DNA of 11,859 nt from an uncultured Lachnospiraceae bacterium (GCA_910583895.1 CAJTYJ010000066.1:1-11859); one strand, 5' to 3'; shown: positions 1 to 6,917, counted from the first letter of the stretch. The notes: generated by a model not told the origin, from the sequence alone. Made by a program: numbers and translations.

Positions 1-70
1 GAAACTGTTGCGGCTTGAATTAAAACGCAAAATCAACTAACTTCGGAAAGATTCAAAAAAAGATTGACAT

Positions 71-110
71 TTATTCCCGTGAGCAACAAGCCAAGTGGCT
101 GCTTGCAGAT
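71..110. repeat. Dispersed repeat, copy 1
   Basis: This 40-base stretch matches 6857-6896 at 37 of 40 positions; the differences are at 88, 103 and 110. Both copies carry the short dyad AGCCA-AG-TGGCT in the middle. Similarity does not extend upstream of 71, and after 110 the copies diverge, so this copy is short next to the much longer structured element around copy 2. I see no gene in bases 1-117 other than this repeat. From memory, related intergenic sequences recur in Lachnospiraceae genomes and produce spurious small ORFs, but that cannot be verified here. Confidence 0.75.
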
Positions 111-117
111 GGTCTGT

Positions 118-183
118 ATAGAATCCCGGCTTTTCCGTCATACTAAGCTTTAGTTTAGAATGACAGAAAGGCGGGGATTTTAT
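118..183 (+). promoter_or_regulatory. Long hairpin covering the tepA ribosome binding site
   Basis: Bases 118-149 pair with 152-183. Almost every position pairs around the same axis (coordinates summing to 301), with mismatches at 142/159, 136/165 and 128/173 and a few G-U pairs; the loop is only about 2-4 bases. The right arm carries the AAAGG/GGGG purine run (167-176), the only ribosome binding site in front of the ATG at 185. The arm then runs into ATTTTATT, so the shape also fits a rho-independent terminator of an upstream transcript. It could act as a terminator, as a translational lid on tepA, or as a small inverted-repeat insertion. Confidence 0.7.
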
Positions 184-184
184 T

Positions 185-859
185 ATGGCAGACAATCAGG
201 ACGAACTGGAAAAATACGGACAGCCAAAGGAGCTGCAGGACAAGGAAAAATCGCATATTCAGCTTTTGACCATTATCGGAGAGGTGGAAGGACACGAGTG
301 TCTGGCGGCAAACAGCAAGACCACCAAATATGAACATGTACTGCCGATGCTGGCGGCGGTGGAGGAGAATGAGAAGATCCACGGACTGCTGGTGATGATC
401 AACACCGTGGGCGGAGATGTGGAAAGCGGACTTGCCATCGCGGAAATGATCGCTTCCATCAGCAAGCCTTCGGTTTCTTTGGTACTGGGAGGAAGTCATT
501 CCATCGGGGTGCCCCTGGCGGTTTCGACGGATTATTCTTTTATTGTGCCCACGGGAACGATGATGATTCATCCGGTACGGATGACCGGACTGATCATCGG
601 TGTGGCACAGACCTTTGATTATTTTCAGAAGATCCAGGACAGGATCAGCGGATTTATCGTGGATCACAGCCGGATTCACAAGGAGCGTCTGCTGCGTCTG
701 ATGCTGGAAACCGGCGAGCTGACCAAGGATGTGGGAAGTGTGCTGGTCGGAGCACAGGCAGTACAGGAGGGAATTATTGATGAAGTTGGCGGCATCAGCG
801 AGGCATATCGGAAGCTTCGGGAGCTGATGGGGGAAGAAACGGAGACTTCGGATGCGTGA
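185..859 (+). CDS. tepA: TepA-like ClpP-family serine protease (YmfB type)
   Basis: This 224-residue protein belongs to the ClpP/crotonase fold group, in the branch called translocation-enhancing protein TepA (YmfB in Bacillus). The stretch GLLVMINTVGGDVESGLAIA (68-87) has the family's strand-and-helix signature. The likely nucleophile is Ser106 in GGSHSIG, with His129 in MMIHPVR and Asp182 in TKDVGSV completing a ClpP-like triad in the usual order. The conserved entry segment TTKYEHV (46-52) is also present, and length is normal for the family. There is no signal peptide, so it should be cytosolic. Known relatives are linked to processing or export of secreted proteins; the substrate here is unknown. 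The usual neighbour FtsK/SpoIIIE is not seen downstream. The start is the first ATG after the purine run at 167-176, which is buried in the hairpin. Confidence 0.88.
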   Translation: MADNQDELEKYGQPKELQDKEKSHIQLLTIIGEVEGHECLAANSKTTKYEHVLPMLAAVEENEKIHGLLVMINTVGGDVESGLAIAEMIASISKPSVSLVLGGSHSIGVPLAVSTDYSFIVPTGTMMIHPVRMTGLIIGVAQTFDYFQKIQDRISGFIVDHSRIHKERLLRLMLETGELTKDVGSVLVGAQAVQEGIIDEVGGISEAYRKLRELMGEETETSDA

Positions 860-987
860 GTGCACCGGATGGCCGTCAAAAGATGCTGCCGCATGTCCGT
901 CTTCAGTTGATGGCGGCTTCGGATGAGCAGGTGTTTATCCAGGAAAACATGGTCCGGGCAGGCATGATCTATGGAACGTTTGAGTGA
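856..987 (+). CDS. Possible small ORF overlapping the tepA stop codon
   Basis: A GTG at 856 overlaps the tepA stop codon (GTGA arrangement) and opens 43 codons ending at TGA 985-987. The predicted peptide ends in MVRAGMIYGTFE and has no signal peptide, membrane segment or motif I recognise. The overlap would allow translational coupling, but there is no good separate ribosome binding site. It could be a genuine small gene, the remnant of a longer downstream gene, or chance. Confidence 0.22.
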   Translation: MSAPDGRQKMLPHVRLQLMAASDEQVFIQENMVRAGMIYGTFE

Positions 988-1127
988 TAAGATCAGTCTG
1001 CTGCGAGGGAAAGACGGCCGAATATTCAGATTTTTGTTTACCTGTCTGGATGACTGGTTATGAAGGTATGTAATGGACCATGTTTACATAAATGATAAAA
1101 TATTACAGCGCCTTGGTGTCTGGAATT
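988..1127. other. Intergenic region with no recognised feature
   Basis: I see no convincing ORF, terminator or RNA fold here, only AT-rich sequence leading to the pepD promoter. A terminator for tepA was not found. Confidence 0.5.
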
Positions 1128-1156
1128 TTGCATTTTCGGGGAAGATATGGTATGAT
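1128..1156 (+). promoter_or_regulatory. Sigma-A promoter for pepD
   Basis: The -35 box TTGCAT (1128-1133) and -10 box TATGAT (1151-1156) are separated by exactly 17 bases. The matches to consensus are 4 of 6 and 5 of 6. Transcription would start near 1163, giving a leader of about 75 bases with no obvious structure. Confidence 0.65.
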
Positions 1157-1236
1157 GTTACAAAAAAGAAGAGCAGCCGGCAGAGGGATACGTTTGCGGG
1201 CTGCAGCGGAATATCGCTTAGAAGGAGAGCAGGAAG

Positions 1237-2682
1237 ATGGGTATCTTAAGTGCATTAAAACCAGCGGGGGTCTGGAAATATTTTGAGGAGATCTGCGGGA
1301 TTCCCCATGGATCGGGAAATGAAAAGGCGGTCAGCGATTACTGTGTGGCGTTTGCAAAGAAGCATGGGCTTGAGGTCTGGCAGGATGAGGCCTGGAATGT
1401 GGTGATTGTCAAGGAGGCAAGCGCCGGGTATGAGGATCGGGAACCATTGATTTTGCAGGGGCATCTGGATATGGTCTGTGAGAAAAAGCCGGATTGCACC
1501 ATTGATTTTACAAAAGACGGACTCCGCCTTGGGATTGAGGGGGACTATGTCTATGCAGAAGGAACGACCCTTGGAGGAGACGATGGGATTGCGGTTGCCT
1601 ATGCGCTTGCCATCCTGGCTGATGACAGCATAGTGCATCCCAGGCTGGAAGCAGTCTTCACCACCGGAGAAGAAGTGGGTATGGACGGAGCCACCGTGCT
1701 AGATGTATCCATGTTAAAGAGCCATACGGTTCTGAATCTGGATTCCGAGGAGGAAGGAATTCTTCTGGTTGGCTGTGCCGGAGGCTGCAGTGCAAAGATT
1801 TCTCTGCCCCTTAAGAAAGAGACGAAAAGCGGAATCCAGGCAGCGCTTCTGGTGGACGGACTGAAAGGAGGACATTCCGGAGCAGAGATTGATAAAGGAA
1901 GAGCCAATGCAAGCCGTGTTCTGGCAGCAGTGCTGGCGGATCTAAGGGCAGATGCCGCATACAGTCTGGTATCCATTGACGGGGGCCAGAAAGACAACGC
2001 TATCCCCAGAGCGTGCCGCGCAGCACTGTTGTTTTCCGACGATGAGATGTTAAAGAAAGCACAGGCAGTCTGCAGGGGATCTTTGGAACGGCTGCAGAAG
2101 GAATACCGCATCTCTGACCCGGAGCTTTCGATCCGCCTGCAAAGACAAGAAGAAGGGGAAGCAAAAGTTTTTACCGAGGAGACGTTCTCTCATGCTCTGG
2201 CCCTTCTGACAGTGCTGCCCAACGGCATCATCTGTATGAGTCCGGATATGGAGGGGCTGGTGCAGACTTCCCTGAATCTGGGAGTTGTAAAGACAGAAGC
2301 AGACCGTCTGCTGCTGCGTTATTCCATCAGAAGTTCTGTAGGAGCAGAAAAAGAAGCGCTGGTGGAACAGATTCGCCAGGCTGTCCGACTGGAAGGTGCT
2401 CTTATGGAGATCAATGGGGACTATCCGGCCTGGGAGTACCGCAAAGAGTCTCCCCTCCGGGACGATTGTGTAAGGATTTACAAAGAACTGTTTGGAAAAG
2501 AACCGAAGGTGGAGGCGATCCATGCAGGCCTGGAATGCGGGATTCTTGCCTCCAAGATTCCGGATCTGGACTGCGTGTCCATGGGACCGGATATGAGCGG
2601 GATCCATACCACAGAAGAGCGGCTTTGCATTTCTTCTGTGGAGCGTATGTGGAACTACCTTCTGGAACTGTTAAAACGTTAA
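1237..2682 (+). CDS. pepD: Aminoacyl-histidine dipeptidase (PepD, M20 metallopeptidase)
   Basis: This 481-residue protein is a di-zinc dipeptidase of the M20 family, PepD/carnosinase-like branch, which hydrolyses Xaa-His and other dipeptides in the cytosol. Metal and catalytic motifs appear in order: LQGHLDM (His76, Asp78), TTLGGDDGIA (Asp115 as the bridging metal ligand), TTGEEVGMDGA (Glu145 catalytic base, Glu146 metal ligand), LNLDSEEEG (Asp169) and HAGLECG near the C-terminus (His429). The dimerisation domain lies between, beginning near GLKGGHSG (209-215). Length matches the family's roughly 480 residues. The ATG at 1237 follows GAAGGAG (1221-1227) at a spacing of 9. The gene has its own promoter and a downstream hairpin, so it is probably monocistronic. 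The likely role is peptide nutrient use. The exact dipeptide preference cannot be read from the sequence. Confidence 0.93.
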   Translation: MGILSALKPAGVWKYFEEICGIPHGSGNEKAVSDYCVAFAKKHGLEVWQDEAWNVVIVKEASAGYEDREPLILQGHLDMVCEKKPDCTIDFTKDGLRLGIEGDYVYAEGTTLGGDDGIAVAYALAILADDSIVHPRLEAVFTTGEEVGMDGATVLDVSMLKSHTVLNLDSEEEGILLVGCAGGCSAKISLPLKKETKSGIQAALLVDGLKGGHSGAEIDKGRANASRVLAAVLADLRADAAYSLVSIDGGQKDNAIPRACRAALLFSDDEMLKKAQAVCRGSLERLQKEYRISDPELSIRLQRQEEGEAKVFTEETFSHALALLTVLPNGIICMSPDMEGLVQTSLNLGVVKTEADRLLLRYSIRSSVGAEKEALVEQIRQAVRLEGALMEINGDYPAWEYRKESPLRDDCVRIYKELFGKEPKVEAIHAGLECGILASKIPDLDCVSMGPDMSGIHTTEERLCISSVERMWNYLLELLKR

Positions 2683-2699
2683 TCTTATTTGAACAAAAT

Positions 2700-2734
2700 A
2701 CCGGCTGCCGCAGATCTCACGGCGGCCGGTTTCT
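2700..2734 (+). terminator. Hairpin terminator after pepD
   Basis: An 11-bp stem (ACCGGCTGCCG at 2700-2710 with CGGCGGCCGGT at 2720-2730, one G-U pair) encloses a 9-base loop, 17 bases after the pepD stop. The T run after it is short and interrupted (TTTCT), so termination may be incomplete. Confidence 0.6.
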
Positions 2735-2855
2735 GTATGGGAAGAAAACCTTACACTGGCCTTAAAATCCTCTGAACTTTTCTTAAGATTTTCCAAAGTG
2801 CAACATTTTCTAAAAAAAATGTGATATGTTTATTAAGAATTTTTTCAAGGTCTTC

Positions 2856-2884
2856 TTGACAAATGGGGTGAAATATATTATTGT
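2856..2884 (+). promoter_or_regulatory. Promoter of the export operon
   Basis: A perfect -35 box TTGACA (2856-2861) is followed after 17 bases by TATTGT (2879-2884, 4 of 6 matches). The AT-rich sequence upstream (2800-2850) could act as an UP element. The leader is about 65 bases long. Confidence 0.65.
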
Positions 2885-2916
2885 ATTAAGTGATTAGTAC
2901 AGCAAATAACTAATAC
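2883..2916. promoter_or_regulatory. Operator-like half-site cluster at the export-operon promoter
   Basis: Three related half-sites follow one another: GTATTA (2883-2888), TAGTAC (2895-2900) and TAATAC (2911-2916). The first two form a dyad with a 6-base spacer (5 of 6 bases symmetrical). TAATAC is the exact reverse complement of GTATTA. TAGTACAGC and TAATACAGC also form a 9-base direct repeat, one mismatch, 16 bases apart. The cluster overlaps the -10 box and start point, the usual position for a repressor site. The GT..TA/TA..AC pattern is reminiscent of GntR/YtrA-type operators, but no regulator gene is in the window. Confidence 0.5.
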
Positions 2917-2957
2917 AGCGATATATACACAAGTAAAGAGAGGAGTTGATTTGTGGT

Positions 2958-3683
2958 TTGGAGACACTGGTTGAGGTGCAGGACATGTGCAAGATCTACA
3001 ATCCAGGGGAGAACGAAGTACGGGCTTTGGATCATATAAGCCTGAAGATCTGCAAGGGAGAATTTGTAGCGATCATCGGACATTCCGGCTCCGGAAAATC
3101 GACCTTGATGAATATGCTGGGCTGTCTGGATGTACCTACCTCCGGCAGATATTTTCTCAACGGTAAAGACGTGTCAAATATGACGGATGACGAGCTGTCG
3201 GATATCCGGAATATGGAGATCGGATTTATCTTTCAGGGATTTAACCTGATTCCCAATCTGACGGCTCAGGAAAATGTGGAGCTGCCTCTGATCTATCGGG
3301 GGGTAGGGAAGAAGGAACGGCAGGCTCTGGCAACGGAATCGCTTGAGATGGTCGGACTTTCCCACCGGATGGATCATAAACCAAGTGAGATGTCCGGAGG
3401 ACAGCAGCAAAGAGTGGCCATTGCCCGGGCGGTTGCGGCGAAGCCGCCGGTGATCCTGGCAGATGAGCCCACCGGTAATCTGGATTCTAAGTCCACCCAG
3501 GAGATTATGAATGTGCTGAAAGATCTGCACAAAAGCGGAAGGACCGTGATACTGATTACCCATGATGATGAGATTGCCGCGCAGGTAAAGCGGGTCGTAC
3601 GGATCAAGGACGGAAGAATCGAAGCAGATTTTATGAATGGAGGAGAAACTGACAGCCATGAAGATCAATTGGAAGAAAAATAA
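2958..3683 (+). CDS. ABC transporter ATP-binding protein (MacB/LolD-like export type)
   Basis: This is the ATPase of a MacB/LolD-type ABC exporter. From the preferred start it has 241 residues, with Walker A GHSGSGKST (41-49), Q-loop FQGFN (Gln93), signature MSGGQQQRVAIARA (145-158), Walker B VILADEP with Glu170, and the H-loop at ITHDD (His202). The start is not an ATG. A TTG at 2946 touches the GGAG of the ribosome binding site and is too close. The in-frame TTG at 2958 gives METLVEVQD, the usual family N-terminus, 12 bases after AGAGGAG (2939-2945), so I choose it. The gene overlaps the next CDS. It should supply energy to the permease at 5053 and the adaptor at 3658. Substrate is unknown; related systems export peptides, antibiotics or lipids. 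Confidence 0.9.
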   Translation: METLVEVQDMCKIYNPGENEVRALDHISLKICKGEFVAIIGHSGSGKSTLMNMLGCLDVPTSGRYFLNGKDVSNMTDDELSDIRNMEIGFIFQGFNLIPNLTAQENVELPLIYRGVGKKERQALATESLEMVGLSHRMDHKPSEMSGGQQQRVAIARAVAAKPPVILADEPTGNLDSKSTQEIMNVLKDLHKSGRTVILITHDDEIAAQVKRVVRIKDGRIEADFMNGGETDSHEDQLEEK

Positions 3684-5049
3684 GGAAGAGACGATAGAAA
3701 CTGGAAAAAAAGAGAAAAAGGTCCTGTCTCCGGCAGAGAAGAAAAAAAGAAGGAAGCGGATCTTCATGGGGGTGGCGGCTGCCTGTCTGGTGCTGTTCAT
3801 CGTAAGCCGCATGATGGCACCGGAGGTACTGCCCACAGTCATGGTAAGCGCAGCTCAGAGAGCTACCATCGAGCAGACGGTGGATACCAGCGGTACCATC
3901 AAGACCGAAGTGAAGAAGACTTATTTTTCTCCTCTGAGTGCAAAAGTATCTGAGTGCAAGGTGGCTCAGGGAGATGCTGTGGCGGCAGGGGACGTGCTGA
4001 TTGTCTATGATCCGGAAGATCTGAAAAGCCGGGAGTCGGAGGCAAGTCTTCAGAATGAAGAAGCCTACTATACATATCAGGATACGGTAGGAAAGAGCAA
4101 CGCGGATGCGGCGGAATACAGCCGTTCCAGCCATGACATAGAGATTCTGGAGCAGCAGGTCGAGGACTGGAAAGCAGAAGTGCGGGCTTTGAAGCAGTAT
4201 ATTACCGATATGGGATGTTTTTTGCGGGAAGCGGTCAACGATGGTCATGAACATGCGGCGGAGGAGTACCAAAATGACATTGATCAGGCGACCAACACCC
4301 TTGCCGTAAAGGAAGAGGAACTGGCGGAGTTTGAGAGCAATCTGGCGGAGCAAAAAGGCATCCAGAACTCCACAGAAGATTCCATGCTGACGGCCAATGG
4401 CAAAAAGCAGATCGAGGCAACAAAAGAGCTGGCCGCTCTGAAAGCAGAGAAGGTAAAAGCAGCAGTAGCCCAGGTGTCTGAGGGACTGAAGGCGGATTTC
4501 GGCGGGATTGTCACCGATGTGAAAGCGGTGTCAGGCGGTGTCATGGAAGAGAGCGGAGAGCTTTTGACCATCGAGAGCAACGAGGATGTGTGCGTGGAGA
4601 TCTCTCTTAGCAAAAGCGAGCTGGAAAAGGTCCATGAAGGACAAAAAGCGGTGATTACTGTGGTGGGAAAAGAGTACGAAGGAACCGTCACAAGAATCAG
4701 CAAATCTGCTACCAAGAATGAAAAAGGTGCCTCAGTGGTCTCCGGTGAGATTCACATTGACAATCCGGATGCGGACATCTTCCTCGGGGTGGAGGCGAAG
4801 GTTAAGATTCAGGGTGCCGTGGCGGAAGACGCCATCGCGGTACCCATTGAAGCAGTGAATGTAGGAAGAGAAGGAAGCTTTGTCTATATTGTGGAGAACG
4901 GCGTTTTGGCAGTCCGGAATGTGGAGACGGGCATTGCTTCCACGGAACTTCTGGAGATCAAAAGCGGGCTGGACGGAAGCGAACAGATCGTGCTGAACAA
5001 CAGCGCGGGACTTCCGGAAGGCACTCCGGTGACTCCTGTGGAGGGCTGA
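3658..5049 (+). CDS. HlyD-family membrane-fusion / adaptor protein
   Basis: This adaptor of a MacAB-like exporter is anchored in the membrane and reaches outward. From ATG 3658 it has 463 residues: a very basic cytosolic tail (1-34, rich in Lys and Arg), one membrane segment (about 35-52), the first half of the biotinyl-lipoyl-like domain (about 80-120), a charged coiled-coil hairpin (about 160-275), the second lipoyl half with FGGIVTDVKAVSGG (281-294), a beta-barrel (about 310-385) and a C-terminal membrane-proximal domain. An ATG at 3637 is also in frame, but the Shine-Dalgarno GGAGGAG (3639-3645) lies inside that reading, so 3658 is preferred. The start overlaps the ATPase gene by 26 bases, implying translational coupling. 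Adaptors of this type in Gram-positive bacteria work without an outer-membrane channel. Confidence 0.88.
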   Translation: MKINWKKNKEETIETGKKEKKVLSPAEKKKRRKRIFMGVAAACLVLFIVSRMMAPEVLPTVMVSAAQRATIEQTVDTSGTIKTEVKKTYFSPLSAKVSECKVAQGDAVAAGDVLIVYDPEDLKSRESEASLQNEEAYYTYQDTVGKSNADAAEYSRSSHDIEILEQQVEDWKAEVRALKQYITDMGCFLREAVNDGHEHAAEEYQNDIDQATNTLAVKEEELAEFESNLAEQKGIQNSTEDSMLTANGKKQIEATKELAALKAEKVKAAVAQVSEGLKADFGGIVTDVKAVSGGVMEESGELLTIESNEDVCVEISLSKSELEKVHEGQKAVITVVGKEYEGTVTRISKSATKNEKGASVVSGEIHIDNPDADIFLGVEAKVKIQGAVAEDAIAVPIEAVNVGREGSFVYIVENGVLAVRNVETGIASTELLEIKSGLDGSEQIVLNNSAGLPEGTPVTPVEG

Positions 5050-5052
5050 TAA

Positions 5053-6261
5053 ATGGCGCAGCTTTGGGAATATATCAAAATGGCGGTCAGCAACATCCGG
5101 ATGAACCGGGGCCGGTCCTTTCTGACCATGCTGGGCATCATCATCGGCGTTTCTTCCGTGATTCTGATCATGTCCATCGGAAATGGTGCAAAGGCGGAGA
5201 TGGAGGAGGAGCTGACCAGCGTGGCCGGAGGCCAGATCTACATCTCCGTCAACAGCAACCTGGAAAGCGATACACCGGTTATCACAGAGGAGGACCGGGA
5301 TGCGCTCCGGGAGATGGAGCATGTAAAAGGCGCCACTTCCCTGGCGAACCAGTGGAGCAATGTGTCCACCGAAAAGGGAACCTTTGATGCAATCATTGAT
5401 TACGGCAATCCGGACAGCGAATACAGTACCAGCCCGGAGATGCTCTACGGGCAGTGGTTTACCTGGGATGATTATAACGCTCACCGGGCGGTGGCAGTGG
5501 TGTCCGAGATGGATGCCGTACGGATGTTCGGTACATCCAATGTGGTAGGACTGACCTTTGAGATGGACGACGGAAGCGGAATCCAGGACGTGCGGATTGT
5601 GGGTGTAAAAAAAGCCATTGAAGGAACTTTTGTCAGCTCCGGATACGGCTCTTATCTGGATATCTCCATGCCCATGACCGCGGACTGGTACTGGGCGGAG
5701 TACAACGATTTTGAATCGGTCTATATTTTTGCAGAGACCGGATATGCAAAAGAAGTGACGGAACGGGCGATCTCCCTTTTGGAGAGCCGTCATGAGATTT
5801 TTGGAGAAGATGCGTTTATATCTGAAGATTTTGACAGCCAGATGGCTTCGGTAATGCAGGTGCTGGACATGATCACCATTTTTATTGTACTGGTGGCAGG
5901 AATCTCTCTTCTGGTGGGCGGTATCGGCGTTATGAACATCATGCTGGTGTCTGTGACGGAACGGACCCGGGAGATCGGCATTCGAAAAGCACTGGGCGCA
6001 AGGACAAAATCCATCCTGATCCAGTTTCTGGCAGAGTCGGCCATCATCACCGGGATCGGCGGCATGATCGGGATCACGCTGGGGGTGCTTGGGGCTTATG
6101 GAATCTGTTCGCTTCCGATCGTCACGTTCCCGCCTCATGTCAGCATATCTGCGGTTGTGTTTGCGACACTGTTTTCCTGCAGCGTTGGTATTTTCTTTGG
6201 AATCTACCCGGCCAGAAAAGCAGCTCACTTAAGTCCGATCGAGGCTTTGCGGCGGAACTGA
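5053..6261 (+). CDS. ABC transporter permease, MacB/FtsX family
   Basis: This 402-residue permease has the MacB plan: one N-terminal membrane helix (about 22-43, LTMLGIIIGVSSVILIM), a large extracellular MacB core domain (about 45-265), then three membrane helices forming the FtsX domain (about 275-300, 328-350 and 366-385). The conserved ERTREIGIRKALGA segment after the second helix and the C-terminal YPARKAAHLSPIEALR motif are both present; these are the family's ATPase-coupling and end signatures. The ATG at 5053 follows GGAGGG (5040-5045) at a spacing of 7 and comes 3 bases after the adaptor stop. With the two genes before it, this makes a complete tripartite exporter. It is the last gene of the operon; no clear terminator follows before the next promoter. 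Confidence 0.92.
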   Translation: MAQLWEYIKMAVSNIRMNRGRSFLTMLGIIIGVSSVILIMSIGNGAKAEMEEELTSVAGGQIYISVNSNLESDTPVITEEDRDALREMEHVKGATSLANQWSNVSTEKGTFDAIIDYGNPDSEYSTSPEMLYGQWFTWDDYNAHRAVAVVSEMDAVRMFGTSNVVGLTFEMDDGSGIQDVRIVGVKKAIEGTFVSSGYGSYLDISMPMTADWYWAEYNDFESVYIFAETGYAKEVTERAISLLESRHEIFGEDAFISEDFDSQMASVMQVLDMITIFIVLVAGISLLVGGIGVMNIMLVSVTERTREIGIRKALGARTKSILIQFLAESAIITGIGGMIGITLGVLGAYGICSLPIVTFPPHVSISAVVFATLFSCSVGIFFGIYPARKAAHLSPIEALRRN

Positions 6262-6300
6262 AAATATTTCAAAAAATCACTGTCCCTTTTTCCGGAAAGC

Positions 6301-6309
6301 TGTTATACT
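6301..6309 (+). promoter_or_regulatory. Extended -10 promoter for the ACT-domain gene
   Basis: TGTTATACT contains the -10 box TATACT (6304-6309) and the TG of an extended -10 element. No good -35 box lies at the right distance (TGTCCC at 6281-6286), as is common for extended -10 promoters. A 10-bp palindrome TTTCCGGAAA (6289-6298) sits just upstream and CGTATACG (6315-6322) lies at the expected start point; either might bind a regulator. Confidence 0.55.
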
Positions 6310-6326
6310 GTTTTCGTATACGATAC

Positions 6327-6367
6327 CCTCAGTGAACAGGGGGCGTGTATCCCCTTGTTCACTGAGG
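6327..6367 (+). promoter_or_regulatory. 17-bp hairpin in the leader of the ACT-domain gene
   Basis: CCTCAGTGAACAGGGGG (6327-6343) pairs with CCCCTTGTTCACTGAGG (6351-6367) with one mismatch and a 7-base loop. It lies shortly after the predicted transcript start and ends 16 bases before the AAAGGAG ribosome binding site (6384-6390). No T run follows on either strand, so it is not a normal intrinsic terminator. A role in mRNA stability or protein binding is possible. Confidence 0.65.
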
Positions 6368-6398
6368 ATAAGCAGAGGGAAGTAAAGGAGTACAGATT

Positions 6399-6812
6399 AT
6401 GTTAAAACAGTTATCCATGTATGTGGAGAATAAAAAAGGAATCATGAAGCAGATCACATCCATCCTGAAAGAGGAAAAGATCAATATTCTTGGTTCCGTG
6501 AACAACAATGATGGTGCGGAATACGGAATCGTGCGCATGGTGGTGTCAGAGCCGGAACGGGCCTTTGAAGCTTTGAAAGGCGCCGGCTATCTGTGCAGCC
6601 TGATTGACGTTATGGGGATTGAGATGCCGGATGAAGTAGGAAGCCTGAACCGTCTGCTGGGCGCTTTGTCCGACAGCAATATCAATGTGGATTATATCTA
6701 TCTGTCTTTTAACCGGGATACCAGCAAGCCAATCCTGATCATGCATGCCGCGGATGAGGATATCTACGAGGTGGAGTCCTGTATGAAGGCCAAAGGATTT
6801 ACTGCAGTATAA
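6399..6812 (+). CDS. Tandem ACT-domain protein
   Basis: This 137-residue cytosolic protein consists almost entirely of two ACT domains. The first begins at KQLSMYVENKKGIMKQITSIL (about 3-23), with the family's beta strand then 'G-x-hydrophobic' helix pattern. The second begins at SLIDVMGIEMPDEVGSLNRL (about 67-86) with the same pattern. ACT domains bind amino acids or similar small ligands. Stand-alone tandem-ACT proteins of this type are often found near phenylacetate-CoA ligase or amino-acid genes in Clostridia and are presumed regulatory. Here no enzyme gene is adjacent, so its partner is unknown. The ATG follows AAAGGAG at a spacing of 8. Its own promoter and terminator make it monocistronic. 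Confidence 0.87.
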   Translation: MLKQLSMYVENKKGIMKQITSILKEEKINILGSVNNNDGAEYGIVRMVVSEPERAFEALKGAGYLCSLIDVMGIEMPDEVGSLNRLLGALSDSNINVDYIYLSFNRDTSKPILIMHAADEDIYEVESCMKAKGFTAV

Positions 6813-6817
6813 GATCT

Positions 6818-6858
6818 GCGGGGATGCCAAAGAATGCTAACGGGTATCCCCGCTTTTT
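6818..6858 (+). terminator. Rho-independent terminator after the ACT gene
   Basis: GCGGGGAT (6818-6825) pairs with ATCCCCGC (6846-6853), with further pairing of CC and GG further in, followed by TTTTT (6854-6858). The stem starts a few bases after the stop codon. The dispersed repeat begins immediately in the T run. Confidence 0.88.
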
Positions 6859-6896
6859 ATTCCCGTGAGCAACGAGCCAAGTGGCTGCCTGCAGAC
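6857..6896. repeat. Dispersed repeat, copy 2
   Basis: This stretch matches bases 71-110 at 37 of 40 positions in the same orientation. It starts inside the T run of the ACT-gene terminator and leads directly into the large inverted repeat at 6918-6983. The two together look like one structured intergenic element of which copy 1 keeps only the left end. Confidence 0.75.
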
Positions 6897-6917
6897 ATTT
6901 GGCGACTGCCGCGAGGG

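Noticed and set aside
64..69. TTGACA as a promoter for tepA
   Set aside because: No -10 box lies 16-18 bases downstream; only a poor TATAGA at 117-122, too far away.
155..865. 236-codon minus-strand frame
   Set aside because: It mirrors tepA, whose catalytic motifs and ribosome binding site are clear; the minus-strand product shows no family features.
4732..6228. Long open frame (498 codons) on the minus strand
   Set aside because: It lies fully antisense to the well-supported adaptor and permease genes, is rich in His/Arg as expected for a shadow frame, and has no recognisable motif.
2958..6261. Naming the exporter macAB (macrolide exporter)
   Set aside because: The three-gene plan matches MacAB-like systems, but in Gram-positive bacteria such operons export varied or unknown substrates, and nothing in the sequence fixes one.
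6327..6367. Hairpin read as the terminator of the export operon
   Set aside because: There is no T run on either strand, and it lies downstream of a good extended -10 promoter, so a leader element is more likely.
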